Below, piece after piece: positions 44,768-56,123 of a stretch of 64,000 nucleotides of DNA (position 1 is its first letter; each line of letters starts with the position of its first letter). The position numbers and the translations under genes were made by a program. The DNA comes from Leptothrix cholodnii SP-6 (GTDB lineage Bacteria; Pseudomonadota; Gammaproteobacteria; Burkholderiales; Burkholderiaceae_C), in assembly GCF_000019785.1 (NCBI RefSeq), contig NC_010524.1:248001-312000 (forward strand), read 5' to 3'. The notes beneath the pieces are model-generated. The model was given only the letters and a program-made list of their open reading frames with translations. It searched no databases and was not told the DNA's origin.

Positions 44768-44782
44768 TGCGCATTATGCGAA
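44768..44782. promoter_or_regulatory. palindrome at the Lrp/AsnC start
   Basis: CGCAT-T-ATGCG (44770-44780), extended by outer T and A, lies directly upstream of the regulator's ATG. It fits an autoregulatory operator of an Lrp-type dimer. Confidence 0.45.
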
Positions 44783-44800
44783 CGATCGCTGTCAGAACGG

Positions 44801-44818
44801 CAGATGCCTGACAGATGC
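44801..44818. promoter_or_regulatory. direct repeat in asnC-ocd intergenic region
   Basis: CAGATGC occurs at 44801-44807 and 44812-44818, 11 bases apart, on the same face of the helix. Lrp-family proteins often bind phased sites, so this may be part of the ocd promoter control. Confidence 0.35.
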
Positions 44819-44900
44819 GCAGCGGTTTGGGGGCTGGCGGCTGACACGGCCGGGCCGAACAATCGATCTCAAGCATTGCCGCATATCAAGAGACACCGCC

Positions 44901-45950
44901 ATGACCACGCTCCTCACCCCCCACGACATCGCCCGCATCGTTGCCGCCCAGGGCATCGCCGGGGCCTTGCAGCGCCTGGCCGGCTACATCGAGGCCGACT
45001 ACCGCCGCTGGGCACAGTTCGACAAGACCGCGCGTGTCGCCAGCCACTCCGAATCCGGCGTGATCGAGCTGATGCCCGCCGCCGACGGCCAGCTCTACAG
45101 CTTCAAGTACGTCAACGGCCACCCCGGCAACACCCGGCTCGGCCTGTCGACGGTGATGGCTTTCGGCGTGCTGGCCGACGTCGCCACCGGCACGCCGCAG
45201 CTGCTGAGCGAACTCACGCTGACCACCGCGCTGCGCACCGCGGCGATGTCGGCGCTGGCCGCGCGTGTGCTGGCGCGGCCGGGCAGCCGTACGATGGCGC
45301 TGATCGGCAACGGCGCGCAGAGCGAGTTCCAGGCGCTGGCTTTCCACCACCTGCTGGGCATCGACGAGATCCGCCTGTTCGATATCGACCGCGCCGCCAC
45401 CGCCAAGCTGATGCGCCACCTCGGCGGCGTGCCGGGCCTGGCGCTGATCGCCTGCGACAGCACCGCGCAGGCGGTGCGCGGCGCGCACATCGTCACCACC
45501 GTGACGGCCGACAAGACCTGCGCCACCATCCTGACGCCCGAGATGATCGAGCCCGGCATGCACCTCAACGCGGTCGGCGGCGACTGCCCGGGCAAGACCG
45601 AGCTGCACGCCGATATCCTGCTCGGCGCCAGCGTGTTCGTCGAATACGAGCCGCAGAGCCGCATCGAGGGCGAGATCCAGCACCTGCCGGCCGACTTTGC
45701 CGTCACCGAGTTCTGGCGCGTGCTGCTGCGTGTGGCGCCGGGCCGCCGGCGTGACGACGAAGTGACGGTGTTCGACTCGGTCGGCTTCGCGCTCGAAGAC
45801 TTTGCCGCCCTGCGCTGGCTGCGCGACAGCGCCCGCGAGCTGGGCCTGGGCGAAACCATCGACCTGATCCCGCAGATGGCCGATCCGAAGGACCTGTTCG
45901 GCGAGCTGCGGCTGCCGCCGGCGCAGCACCGGCCCGTGCGCGCGGCCTGA
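44901..45950 (+). CDS. ornithine cyclodeaminase family protein
   Basis: A 349-residue NAD-dependent enzyme of the ornithine cyclodeaminase/mu-crystallin family, converting ornithine to proline and ammonia. The nucleotide motif ALIGNGAQSEFQ and the catalytic segment NAVGGDCPGKTEL are both present and favour true cyclodeaminase over alanine dehydrogenase or ketimine reductase relatives. ATG 44901 follows AAGAGACACCGCC. Divergent from an Lrp/AsnC regulator. Confidence 0.88.
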   Translation: MTTLLTPHDIARIVAAQGIAGALQRLAGYIEADYRRWAQFDKTARVASHSESGVIELMPAADGQLYSFKYVNGHPGNTRLGLSTVMAFGVLADVATGTPQLLSELTLTTALRTAAMSALAARVLARPGSRTMALIGNGAQSEFQALAFHHLLGIDEIRLFDIDRAATAKLMRHLGGVPGLALIACDSTAQAVRGAHIVTTVTADKTCATILTPEMIEPGMHLNAVGGDCPGKTELHADILLGASVFVEYEPQSRIEGEIQHLPADFAVTEFWRVLLRVAPGRRRDDEVTVFDSVGFALEDFAALRWLRDSARELGLGETIDLIPQMADPKDLFGELRLPPAQHRPVRAA

Positions 45951-45984
45951 CGCACGGCGGCCGGCCTGGCCGGATCGTTCAGGC
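45945..45984. terminator. palindrome joining convergent stops (ocd / DUF1513)
   Basis: GCCTGA (45945-45950) and TCAGGC (45979-45984) contain the two opposing stop codons and enclose CCGGCC-T-GGCCGG (45961-45973). The nested inverted repeats can form a shared terminator; no T run. Confidence 0.45.
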
Positions 45985-47118
45985 GTCGGCCAGCAGTACC
46001 CAGTGGTTGTCGGGCGCCATCGGCATCGGCCAGGGCAGGGCCTGGGCGGCCTGGCGCGGATGCCAGCGCGCCAGGCCGCGCGCCGCGGCGATCAGCACGC
46101 CGCGCTCGGCGGCGTCGGCAAAAGAGGCGAGCGCACAGGCATCGCCGAGTTCGGCCACCGTCTGCAGGCGCTGCGGCGCGCCCGGATGCCACCACAGCCC
46201 GAGGCCGGCCTTCTGGCCGCTGAGGATCAGGCCGCCACCGGGGCCGGCGGCGATGTCGCCGGCGTAACCCCCGGCCGTGGCCGGCGCGCGGGCGCCGGGT
46301 GTCTGCAGCGACCGGCCGTCCCACAGCGCCAGCAGCGGCGCCTCTGCGCGCTGCTGCGGCGTGTCGTGTTCGGCCTGCAGCGCCACGCCGAGCCGGCGGG
46401 AGTCGTCGTCGGTCCAGGCCAGATGGCGGATGCTCAGGCGCGCATCGGCCAGCCGCCACTGGCCCAGCAGCGCGCCGCTGCGTGCATCGAGCCGCACCAG
46501 CGACGGCGCCATCCGCTCGAGCGCCACCTTGTGGCCTTGCGGCGTGCGCCAGATGCCGCCGTTGGCGACGATCAGGCCACCGTCGCCATCGAGCAGGCAC
46601 TGGTGCGGATCGACGCCGTGGCTGGGCCATTGCGCCACGCGCCGCAGGCTGCGCGGGTCGCGTACCGAGATCCAGCCCTCGCCCCTGGCCGGATCGGTTT
46701 CGGGGGTGTAGAGCCAGCCGGTCGAGGTGTCGGCCTCGACATGGCCGTTGAGCGTGCGCGCCGACGGCTCCTGAGACAGGTCCAGGCGCTGGCGCAGCCG
46801 ACCGTCGCGATCGGCCGCCAGCAGCCAGCGTCCGGGCCGGTTGGCCACCGCGATGAAACCGCCGTCGGCGCCGGCCAGCAGGCCGTGGGCGCGGCCGGGG
46901 TTGTCGATCGCGCCGACCACCCGCACCGTGCCGGCGGCCCAGTCGCAATCGAGCACGCCGACCTGGTCGCGCTCGATGCCGTCGGCGCCGCGACCGCGCC
47001 AGGCCGCCGCCAGCCGCTGACGCGGCATCGGCTCGGCCGGCGGCCCGGCCTGCAACGCCGGCCGCCACGAAGCCAGCAGCGCCAGAGAACTCGATTGCAG
47101 GAAGAAGCGACGATGCAT
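45979..47118 (-). CDS. DUF1513 periplasmic protein
   Basis: A 379-residue beta-propeller-like protein of the DUF1513 family. A twin-arginine-like or Sec leader (MHRRFFLQSSSLALLASW) suggests export. DUF1513 genes are usually found next to iron-uptake EfeO/imelysin genes. Here the gene stands alone, but a perfect Fur-box-like palindrome 21 bases before the ATG supports iron control. Repeated W-D-G type turns (LLALWDGRSL) fit a propeller. Exact role unknown. Confidence 0.8.
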   Translation of the reverse strand: MHRRFFLQSSSLALLASWRPALQAGPPAEPMPRQRLAAAWRGRGADGIERDQVGVLDCDWAAGTVRVVGAIDNPGRAHGLLAGADGGFIAVANRPGRWLLAADRDGRLRQRLDLSQEPSARTLNGHVEADTSTGWLYTPETDPARGEGWISVRDPRSLRRVAQWPSHGVDPHQCLLDGDGGLIVANGGIWRTPQGHKVALERMAPSLVRLDARSGALLGQWRLADARLSIRHLAWTDDDSRRLGVALQAEHDTPQQRAEAPLLALWDGRSLQTPGARAPATAGGYAGDIAAGPGGGLILSGQKAGLGLWWHPGAPQRLQTVAELGDACALASFADAAERGVLIAAARGLARWHPRQAAQALPWPMPMAPDNHWVLLADA

Positions 47119-47138
47119 GGACGTCTCACAGGTTTGTA

Positions 47139-47157
47139 AATGCGAATGAATCGCATT
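47139..47157. promoter_or_regulatory. Fur-box-like palindrome
   Basis: AATGCGA-ATGAA-TCGCATT is a perfect 7-5-7 inverted repeat, read on the minus strand within GATAATGCGATTCATTCGCA. It closely resembles Fur boxes of Burkholderiales and overlaps the presumed promoter of the DUF1513 gene. Confidence 0.65.
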
Positions 47158-47238
47158 ATCTTGTGAGGACCGGCCACCGACCTTGCGCTGGCGCAGAAGC
47201 GGGCGACGAACTTGTCTCCCGATGCCTGCGGGTAAATA

Positions 47239-47266
47239 CTATCTTCAATAGTTTTTCAATAGCTAT
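47239..47266 (+). promoter_or_regulatory. AT-rich katG promoter with OxyR-like tetranucleotides
   Basis: In an otherwise GC-rich region, CTAT-N5-ATAG-N7-ATAG-CTAT occurs about 110 bases before katG. The tetranucleotides are those of OxyR sites, but only one gap has the canonical seven bases, so the assignment is tentative. ACTAT-CTTCA-ATAGT is a perfect inverted repeat. Confidence 0.3.
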
Positions 47267-47313
47267 CGTTGGCTTAGCGACAAACGAACCCCGGGCAGGC
47301 CCGCTCTTCATAG

Positions 47314-49559
<2,246 letters not shown>

Positions 49560-49563
<4 letters not shown>

Positions 49564-50906
49564 GGCTGGCTGCCGATGTGCAGCCAGCTCAGCTTGCGCC
49601 GCGGCAGCAGGTAGTCGATCTCGGCCTCGCTGCGCTCCTGCACGTGCAGCGAGCGTTCGATCTTGAGCGAGTCGTCGCGGCTCAGGTCGATGATCTCGGC
49701 GTGGCGGCGCGGCACGCTCGGTTCGTAGATCAGCACCTGCGGGCGCAGCGGGCTCTCGGTGGCGGCCGATGCCACCACCACGCCGCTGTGGCCGTCGCTC
49801 AGCTGCACCAGCGAGCCCGGCGGATAGATGCCCATGGCGCGCACGAACAGCTGCAGCAGCGTGACGTCGAAGGCGGCCTTTTCCTTCGACCACATCGTCG
49901 CCAGCGACTCCGACGGCGACAGCGCACGGCGCGGGTCGGCCGGATTGGTCAGGTTGTCGAAGCGGTTGGCGATGCCGATGATGCGTGCGGCCATCGGGAT
50001 GTGGGCGCCCGTCAGCCCGGACGGATAGCCGTTGCCGTCGGCGCGCTCGTGGTGGTGCAGGACCGCCCCCAGCGCCTGCGCCGACAGGCAGCCGGCCCGC
50101 TCGGCGAGTTCGTGCCCTTTGCGGCAGTGGCCCTGGTAGATCGTCTCCTCGAAATGGCTGCGCTCGTGCTCGGGCTTGCGCAGCAGCGAGAGGTCGAGCG
50201 ACACCTTGCCGATGTCGTGCAGCAGCGCGGCAACGCCGAGGTCCGTGAGCACCTTCTCGGGCAGCCGCGCCTGCTTGCCCAGCAGCAGCGCCAGCGTCAT
50301 GACCGACAGGGCGTGCGCGTTGTGGGCGTCGGTGTGGCCTTTTTCGGCGATCAGCGCCAGCGCGCTGTCGGCGTCGCGGATCAGCACGGCGGCCGATTGC
50401 GCACTCACCTCCATCATCTGGCGCACGCTCTTGCGCGGATCCGACTCGAAGCCCTTGATCGCCGCGCCGACCTCCTTGGCCGCGTTCAGGTAGTGCGTCT
50501 GCGCTGCATCGAGCCGCGTGCGCAGCGCGTCGACCTTCTCGGCGCGGGCCTGCTTGTCGGCCATCTCGCGCGCCATCTGGGCGGCCAGCTCGGCGCGCTG
50601 GCGTTCTTCCTCAGGCGAGGGTGGCACCACCACCTTCGGCCGCGGCAGCGGCGCCGCGGTGCAGCGGCGCGGATCCGAAAACAGCTGCGGCAGGTTCAGC
50701 GCGGCGATCTTCTCGACCTGGTTCTGGTCGGAGACGACGAACGAGCTGCGGATGAACGGGTGATCCATCCAGTTCACCGGCAGCCGCACGTGCACGCCCG
50801 GCTGCAGCTGCGAGGCGTCGATGGCGACCTCGCCCTCGCGCTGCTGGGCGATGGACTTGTCGTGTTCGGGGGCAGATCCGCTGTCCGCGCTGTCCGGTGT
50901 CGTCAT
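49560..50906 (-). CDS. HD-GYP domain cyclic di-GMP phosphodiesterase
   Basis: A 448-residue cytoplasmic protein. An N-terminal DUF3391-like region (30-90) and a coiled stretch lead to the HD-GYP domain with His230-Asp231 (LLHDIGKVS) and HHHERADGNGYPSGL (284-298), including the full GYP signature, so it should cleave cyclic di-GMP. ATG 50906 is chosen; longer starts add non-conserved residues. Divergent from the DUF748 gene. Confidence 0.92.
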
Positions 50907-51045
50907 GGTCGGAATTGTGCCCTCGCCCCCGACGACCCTGCGCGAGGCCGCACCACGGCTTGTTGCGCTTTCATGGCGGCGAGCAGGCCGTCTTGCGGCT
51001 ACGCTCACGGCCCATCTGCACATCCGTTCGATCGCCCCCGTTGCC

Positions 51046-54000
51046 ATGAGCCCAGTCGCTGCGCCTGACCTGCCGGCCTCGCCGTCCCCCACCCCGCCGC
51101 GCCGCCTGCCGCGCTGGGCCCGCGTCTCGTTGTGGACCGCCGGCACGCTCGCCGTGCTGGCGCTGGCCTGGACGCTGCTGATCGGCAGCTGGCTGCCCGG
51201 TTTCATCAAGCCGCGCATCGAGGCCGCCGGCAGCGACGCGCTGGGCACGCCGATGGTGCTCGACCGCATCACCATCGCGCCCTGGAAGCTGGTGGTGCAG
51301 CTCGACGGCCTGCGGGTGGGCGAGGCCGCCGCGCCGCTGTTCACGCTGGGCAGCGCGCAGACGCAGCTCTCGTTGCAGAGCATCCGCCAGCGCGCCCCGG
51401 TGCTGGCCAGCCTGACGCTGCAGCAGCCGCGCGTGAACGTCGAGCGCCTGAGCGCCGAGCGCTTCAACTTCAGCGCCGTGCTCGACCACGTCAAGGCCCG
51501 CCAGGCCGCCCAGCCGCCCGCGCCGCCGAGCCCCGAGCCGGCCCGCTTCGCGCTGCACAACATCCGGCTCGAAGGCGGCGCGCTGCACTACCGCGACGCG
51601 GTGCTGCAGACCGAGCACCACGTCGAGGCGCTGCGCATCGGCCTGCCGTTCATCTCGTCGCTGCCCAGCGATGTCGAGACCGAGGTGCAGCCGCTGCTCG
51701 AAGCCCGCATCGACGGCAGCGCCTTGCGGCTCGACGGCCACGCCCGGCCGTTCGCGGCCGCCAAGCCGGCCGAACTGGCGCTCGACCTGCAAGGCGTCAA
51801 GCTGGCCGACTGGGCCAGCCTGCTGCGCGCAGTGCTGCCGGCCGAGTTCGCGCCGCAGGTGCTGCAAGGCCAGCTCGACACGAAGCTGGCGATCAGCTTC
51901 GAGGCCCGACCCGAACCGGCGCCGCCGAGCCTGCGCGTGCGCGGCGAGCTGGCGATCAGCGGCTTCGACCTGGCCGTGCCGACGCAGGGCGTGACGGCGG
52001 CCTGGCAGTCGTTCAGGCTCGAACAGATCGACCTCGCGCCGCTGGAGCGCCAGCACGCGCTGGCCCGGGTCGTGATCGACGGGCTGAAGCTGCAGCTCGT
52101 GCGCCAGAAACCCGGCGCTGCGAAGCCCGTGGCATCGGCATCGGCGGCATCGGCCTCGACCGCGGCCGCCGCTGCGCCCGCGCCGCTGCAATGGCAGCTC
52201 GGCGAACTGCGCTGCAACGGCTGCGCGGTGACGCTGCGCGACACCGGCATGACGCCGCCGGTGCAGCTCGACCTGGCCGACCTCCAGCTCGGGCTCAAGA
52301 ACCTTGCCGGCCCGGCCACGGCGCCGATCGGCTTCGACCTGGCCACGCAGCTGAGCGCGGTGACCGGCAGCGCCAAGCCGTCGCCCGGCACGCTGAAGCT
52401 GGCGGGCGAGGTCAGCGGTCTGCTGCCCGGCCCGGCCGGTGCCGCGTTGCCGCTGGCGCTGAGCGCCGACGTCGGCCTCGACGCCATCGACCTGCGCGCC
52501 CTGCAGCCGTATCTGGCGCCGCACCTGAACCTCACGCTGGTGGGCGCCAAGGTCGGCACCGCCGGGCAGCTGAAAGTGAATGCGCCGGCCGGCGCCGGCT
52601 TCGCGCCCGAGACGCTGCGGGTCGACTACCGCGGCGCCGCCAGCCTGGCCGGCCTGCAGACGCAGGACAGCGTCAACGGCGCCGACTTCGTCGGCTGGCG
52701 CCGGCTGGCCCTCGACGGTCTGGCGGTCGACTGGCAGGGCGGGCCGGGTGGCGGCGCGACCAACGCCGACCTCGGCCGCATCAGCCTCGACGGCCTGCAG
52801 GCGCGCGTGATCCTGCACCCCGACGCGCACCTGAACCTGGCCGACATCGTCAAGCGCGAGCAGGGCGCGGCGCCGCAGTCGATCACCACGCCGCAGACCA
52901 CGCCGCAGACGACCGCGCGCGCCAGCGCCGCCCCGGCCAGCGCGCCGGTGCCTGCGGCGGGCGGCGCGGCCGCGCCGCTCAAGCTGCGCTGGCAGGCGAT
53001 CACGCTGCGCGACGGCGCGGTGCAGTTCACCGACAACTTCGTCAAGCCCAACTACACGGCGCGCCTGACGCAGCTCAAGGGCGAGGTCTCGGCGCTCAGC
53101 TCGGCGGCGCCCGAGCCGGCCCGGGTGTCGATCGCGGGCGCGCTCGACGACGGCGCGCCGCTGCGCATCGCCGGGCGCCTGCACCCGCTGGGCGCGCGGC
53201 TCTACACCGACATCGAGGCCTCGGCACGTGGCATCGCGCTGACGCGCATGAGCACCTACGCCGAGCGCTACGCCGGCTACGCGATCGAGAAGGGCTCGAT
53301 GTCGGTCAACGTGCGCTACAAGATCGAGCAGGGCAAGCTCGAAGCCGAGAACCAGCTCTTCCTCGACCAGCTCACCTTCGGCGACGCGGTCGACAGCCCC
53401 GACGCGCTCAAGCTGCCGGTGCGCCTGGCGGTGGCGCTGCTCAAGAACAGCCGCGGCGAGATCGACCTGCGCATGCCGGTGGCCGGCACGCTCGACGACC
53501 CGCAGTTCTCGATCGGCGGCGTGGTCTGGCAGGTGGTGCTCAACCTGCTGGAGCGCGCGGTGACGGCGCCGTTCGCGATGCTGTTCGGCAGCGACAGCAA
53601 CGAGGCCAGCCACCTGCCGTTCGAGCCAGGCTCGGCCGAACTCGATGCCGCGGCACGCGAGCGGCTCGACGCGATGGCCCGGCGCCTGATCGACAAACCG
53701 ACGCTCAAGCTCGAAGCCACCGGTCGCGCCGACCCGCTGACCGACGGCGCCGCGCTGCAGTCGGCGTTTGCCGAGAAGGCCCGGGCCCAGGCCGCGGCCA
53801 GTGCCGCCAGCGCAGCGGCCAAGGGCACGGCCCGTCCCGACATGCGCACCTTCCAGGTGCCGGCGGCTGCCTCGGCGCCGGCGGCCGCCGCTTCGGCGCC
53901 CGTTCCGGCGCTCGACGCCGCTGCGCTGGACCGCGCCTTGCGCCAGCTGGCCGACCAGCGCGCCGACCGCGTGATGGCCTATCTGGCCACCCAGCTGCCG

Positions 54001-54096
54001 GCCGAGCGGGTGTTGCTGACGCGCTCGCAGCTCACCTCCGAACGCCCCGAAGGCGATCAGGGCCCGACCAGCCGGGTGCAGTTCGAATTGCGCTGA
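51046..54096 (+). CDS. giant DUF748/AsmA-like envelope protein with OmpA-like end
   Basis: A 1016-residue protein. One N-terminal helix (about 25-48) anchors it in the inner membrane; the rest is periplasmic. Repeated LRLDGLRVGE- and LSLQSIRQRAP-type beta segments and the MSVNVRYKIEQGKLEAENQL region are typical of DUF748/AsmA proteins, now viewed as bridge-like lipid-transport or envelope-homeostasis proteins. Near the end, LPFEPGSAELDAAARERLDAM and EATGRADPLTDG resemble an OmpA-type peptidoglycan-binding module. An Ala/Ser/Pro linker interrupts the middle. Confidence 0.85.
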   Translation: MSPVAAPDLPASPSPTPPRRLPRWARVSLWTAGTLAVLALAWTLLIGSWLPGFIKPRIEAAGSDALGTPMVLDRITIAPWKLVVQLDGLRVGEAAAPLFTLGSAQTQLSLQSIRQRAPVLASLTLQQPRVNVERLSAERFNFSAVLDHVKARQAAQPPAPPSPEPARFALHNIRLEGGALHYRDAVLQTEHHVEALRIGLPFISSLPSDVETEVQPLLEARIDGSALRLDGHARPFAAAKPAELALDLQGVKLADWASLLRAVLPAEFAPQVLQGQLDTKLAISFEARPEPAPPSLRVRGELAISGFDLAVPTQGVTAAWQSFRLEQIDLAPLERQHALARVVIDGLKLQLVRQKPGAAKPVASASAASASTAAAAAPAPLQWQLGELRCNGCAVTLRDTGMTPPVQLDLADLQLGLKNLAGPATAPIGFDLATQLSAVTGSAKPSPGTLKLAGEVSGLLPGPAGAALPLALSADVGLDAIDLRALQPYLAPHLNLTLVGAKVGTAGQLKVNAPAGAGFAPETLRVDYRGAASLAGLQTQDSVNGADFVGWRRLALDGLAVDWQGGPGGGATNADLGRISLDGLQARVILHPDAHLNLADIVKREQGAAPQSITTPQTTPQTTARASAAPASAPVPAAGGAAAPLKLRWQAITLRDGAVQFTDNFVKPNYTARLTQLKGEVSALSSAAPEPARVSIAGALDDGAPLRIAGRLHPLGARLYTDIEASARGIALTRMSTYAERYAGYAIEKGSMSVNVRYKIEQGKLEAENQLFLDQLTFGDAVDSPDALKLPVRLAVALLKNSRGEIDLRMPVAGTLDDPQFSIGGVVWQVVLNLLERAVTAPFAMLFGSDSNEASHLPFEPGSAELDAAARERLDAMARRLIDKPTLKLEATGRADPLTDGAALQSAFAEKARAQAAASAASAAAKGTARPDMRTFQVPAAASAPAAAASAPVPALDAAALDRALRQLADQRADRVMAYLATQLPAERVLLTRSQLTSERPEGDQGPTSRVQFELR

Positions 54097-54108
54097 GCGG
54101 GCTCAGCG
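54091..54108. terminator. palindrome joining convergent stops (DUF748 / membrane protein)
   Basis: CGCTGAGC (54091-54098) and GCTCAGCG (54101-54108) are perfect arms; each contains one of the two opposing stop codons. Same design as at 49545-49563. Confidence 0.45.
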
Positions 54109-54588
54109 GTAGCCGATCAGCCGCCCGAGGGTGATGACGCCCAGCCACAGCCCGATCGAGAGCGCGCCGGCCCAGCGCCAGGCGGGCCGGGGCGCGGCGC
54201 CCGGCGTCACGCCCAGCAGCGCCCAGTGCGGCGAGCGGCGCAGCAGCAGCGCGTTGCACAGCGCCGCGCCGAGCAGCGCCAGCTTGATGCCGAACAGCGG
54301 CTCGTCGAGGTAGTCGGGCGGGCGTGTCGCGAACATCAGCGCGCCGGTCGACAGGGCCAGCACCAGCCCGCACACGGCCACCGGGATCAGGACGCGGGCG
54401 AGGGGTTCGAGCGGCACCGGCTTCCAGCAGCCGATCAGCCGCAGGTCGAGCGGCACGATGGCGCCGAACAGCAGGGCGATGCCGACGACATGCCCGGTGT
54501 TGACCAGCGGGTAGAGCCACAGCGACGCGCGCAGCGCCTGCGACAGCGTGCTGGCTTCGAGCGCGGCCGCCAGGGCCTCGAGCGGCAT
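54103..54588 (-). CDS. five-helix membrane protein of unknown function
   Basis: A 161-residue protein with about five hydrophobic helices, starting at ATG 54588. Conserved-looking polar points include WLYPLVNTGHVVG and FATRPPDYLDEPLFGIKLALLG, a pattern of small membrane proteins that may bind heme or metal through the buried histidine. It is 38 bases downstream of a DUF6152-like gene, suggesting a two-gene unit. I cannot name a function. Confidence 0.7.
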   Translation of the reverse strand: MPLEALAAALEASTLSQALRASLWLYPLVNTGHVVGIALLFGAIVPLDLRLIGCWKPVPLEPLARVLIPVAVCGLVLALSTGALMFATRPPDYLDEPLFGIKLALLGAALCNALLLRRSPHWALLGVTPGAAPRPAWRWAGALSIGLWLGVITLGRLIGYR

Positions 54589-54626
54589 CAGCCGGCGCCG
54601 GCCGCGCGGTGCGTCAGGGCGGCCAT

Positions 54627-55022
54627 TCAGTCGCGATCGGGGTAGAGGTCGAACTTCTGGCCGTCGATGAACACGCGTTCGGCCTTGAACACCTTCTTCT
54701 TCGGGTCGGCGTGGCGGTGGCCGGCGACGCTGAGCGTCACGCCCTTGACGAGCATCTCGTCCTTGAGCCCGATGCGCTCGTGGCGCCAGGGCTGGCCGAC
54801 CTCGACGATCCACCGCACGCCGTCGACGTTCAGCGTCAGCTCGCCATGCGGGTTGCCCAGCTTGGCGGCGACGATCTCGCCGCGCAGTTCGGAGTTGCCG
54901 TCTTCGGCCCACGACCAGCCGTGATGCGCCACAGCCGGCAGCGCCAGCGCGGCGGCGAGCGCGGCGCCGCTCAGGGATCGAAGCCAGAGACGGCGCGGCA
55001 GATCGGCCGGTGTGTGTGACAT
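54627..55022 (-). CDS. exported DUF6152-like protein
   Basis: A 131-residue periplasmic protein. The leader (PRRLWLRSLSGAALAAALALPAVA) ends at AHHGWSWAE, giving a mature N-terminus that begins with two histidines. The mature part is a small beta domain (RGEIVAAKLGNPHGELTLNVDG). Adjacent His and the neighbouring His-bearing membrane protein hint at metal handling; this is inference. Upstream sequence GAGAGCTGCCC is a fair ribosome site. Confidence 0.75.
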   Translation of the reverse strand: MSHTPADLPRRLWLRSLSGAALAAALALPAVAHHGWSWAEDGNSELRGEIVAAKLGNPHGELTLNVDGVRWIVEVGQPWRHERIGLKDEMLVKGVTLSVAGHRHADPKKKVFKAERVFIDGQKFDLYPDRD

Positions 55023-55087
55023 GGGCAGCTCTCCTGGATGCCCAAAAATCCTACACCTGCGCGGCTATCCCCTGTCGTCTGTCGCGG

Positions 55088-56092
55088 TCACTGCGGCTTG
55101 AAACCGCTGGCCGCGATGATGCGCTGCCATACCTTCGCATACGCCTGCTCACGCGCGCCGAGCTGGGTGCCGCTCGTCAGTCCGACGCTCAGGCCCATCG
55201 CGGTCAGGCGGTCGTGCACCTCGCGCTGGGCGATGACGCGGCCGAGCGCGGCCGAGAAGGCGTCGAGGTTCGCCTTGGGCGTGCCGGCGGGCGCGAACAC
55301 GCCGTAATACGGCACGTCCTCGAAGCCCGCCAGGCCGAGCTCGGCAAAGGTCGGCACGTCCGGCAGCGCCGGCTGGCGTGCGCCGCCCAGCACCGCCACC
55401 ACGCGGATCTTGCCGGCCTTGTGGTTCTCGATGAAATCGGGGATCGAGCCGACGCCGGCGGCGATCTGGTTTCCGAGCATGTCGGTGATCATCGGCGCGC
55501 TGCCGCGGTAGGGCGCCGAGATCAGGTCGAGCTGGTACTTCTCGCCGATCACCTTGACGAGGAACTCCGGCACCGACGCCGGCGCCGGCACGCCCACCGC
55601 GCCCTTGCCGCCGCCCTGGGTCTTCACCCACGCCACGTACTCGGCCAGGCTGCGCGCAGGCGTGCCGCCCGAGACCGCCAGCGCATTGACGAAGGTGGCA
55701 AAACCCGCCACCGGCACGAAATCGCGCGCCGGCTCGAAGCCCGGCGTCTTCACCACCAGCGGCAGGATCGTGATGGTGTGGTCGTGCGACAGGAAGAACG
55801 TGCTGCCGTCGGCCGGCGACGCCTTCAAGGTCTGCGCGGCCAGCTGTCCACCGGCACCGGGCTTGTTCTCGACCAGCACCTGCGTGCCGAGCTCGTCCTT
55901 CAGCCGCTCGGCCAGCAGCCGCGCGATCGCGTCGGTGCCGCCGCCGGGCGGGAAACCCACCAGCAGCCGGATCGGTTTGGCCGTATCGGCCCGGGCCGGC
56001 GTGAACGGCGCTGCCGCAGCGGCCAGGCCGAGGGCGAGCGCCTGCCGGCGGGTGGGGTTGCGCGGGGTGCGTGGCGAGGCGGGCTGGGTCAT
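55088..56092 (-). CDS. Bug-family (TctC) tripartite tricarboxylate receptor
   Basis: A 334-residue periplasmic solute-binding protein with a leader (RRQALALGLAAAAAPFTPARA) and the family signature PIRLLVGFPPGGGTDAIARL, plus VENKPGAGGQLAAQTL. Bug proteins bind small carboxylates and are abundant in Burkholderiales. No membrane TctAB genes are adjacent. It follows the RidA-family gene by 31 bases and probably shares its transcript. Confidence 0.93.
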   Translation of the reverse strand: MTQPASPRTPRNPTRRQALALGLAAAAAPFTPARADTAKPIRLLVGFPPGGGTDAIARLLAERLKDELGTQVLVENKPGAGGQLAAQTLKASPADGSTFFLSHDHTITILPLVVKTPGFEPARDFVPVAGFATFVNALAVSGGTPARSLAEYVAWVKTQGGGKGAVGVPAPASVPEFLVKVIGEKYQLDLISAPYRGSAPMITDMLGNQIAAGVGSIPDFIENHKAGKIRVVAVLGGARQPALPDVPTFAELGLAGFEDVPYYGVFAPAGTPKANLDAFSAALGRVIAQREVHDRLTAMGLSVGLTSGTQLGAREQAYAKVWQRIIAASGFKPQ

Positions 56093-56123
56093 GGTGCAGA
56101 TCTCCGGGGCGGTCAGGTCAGGC

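Noticed and set aside
50971..53613. 880-codon antisense ORF opposite DUF748
   Set aside because: Composition of a GC-skew shadow; DUF748 gene has coherent domains on the plus strand.
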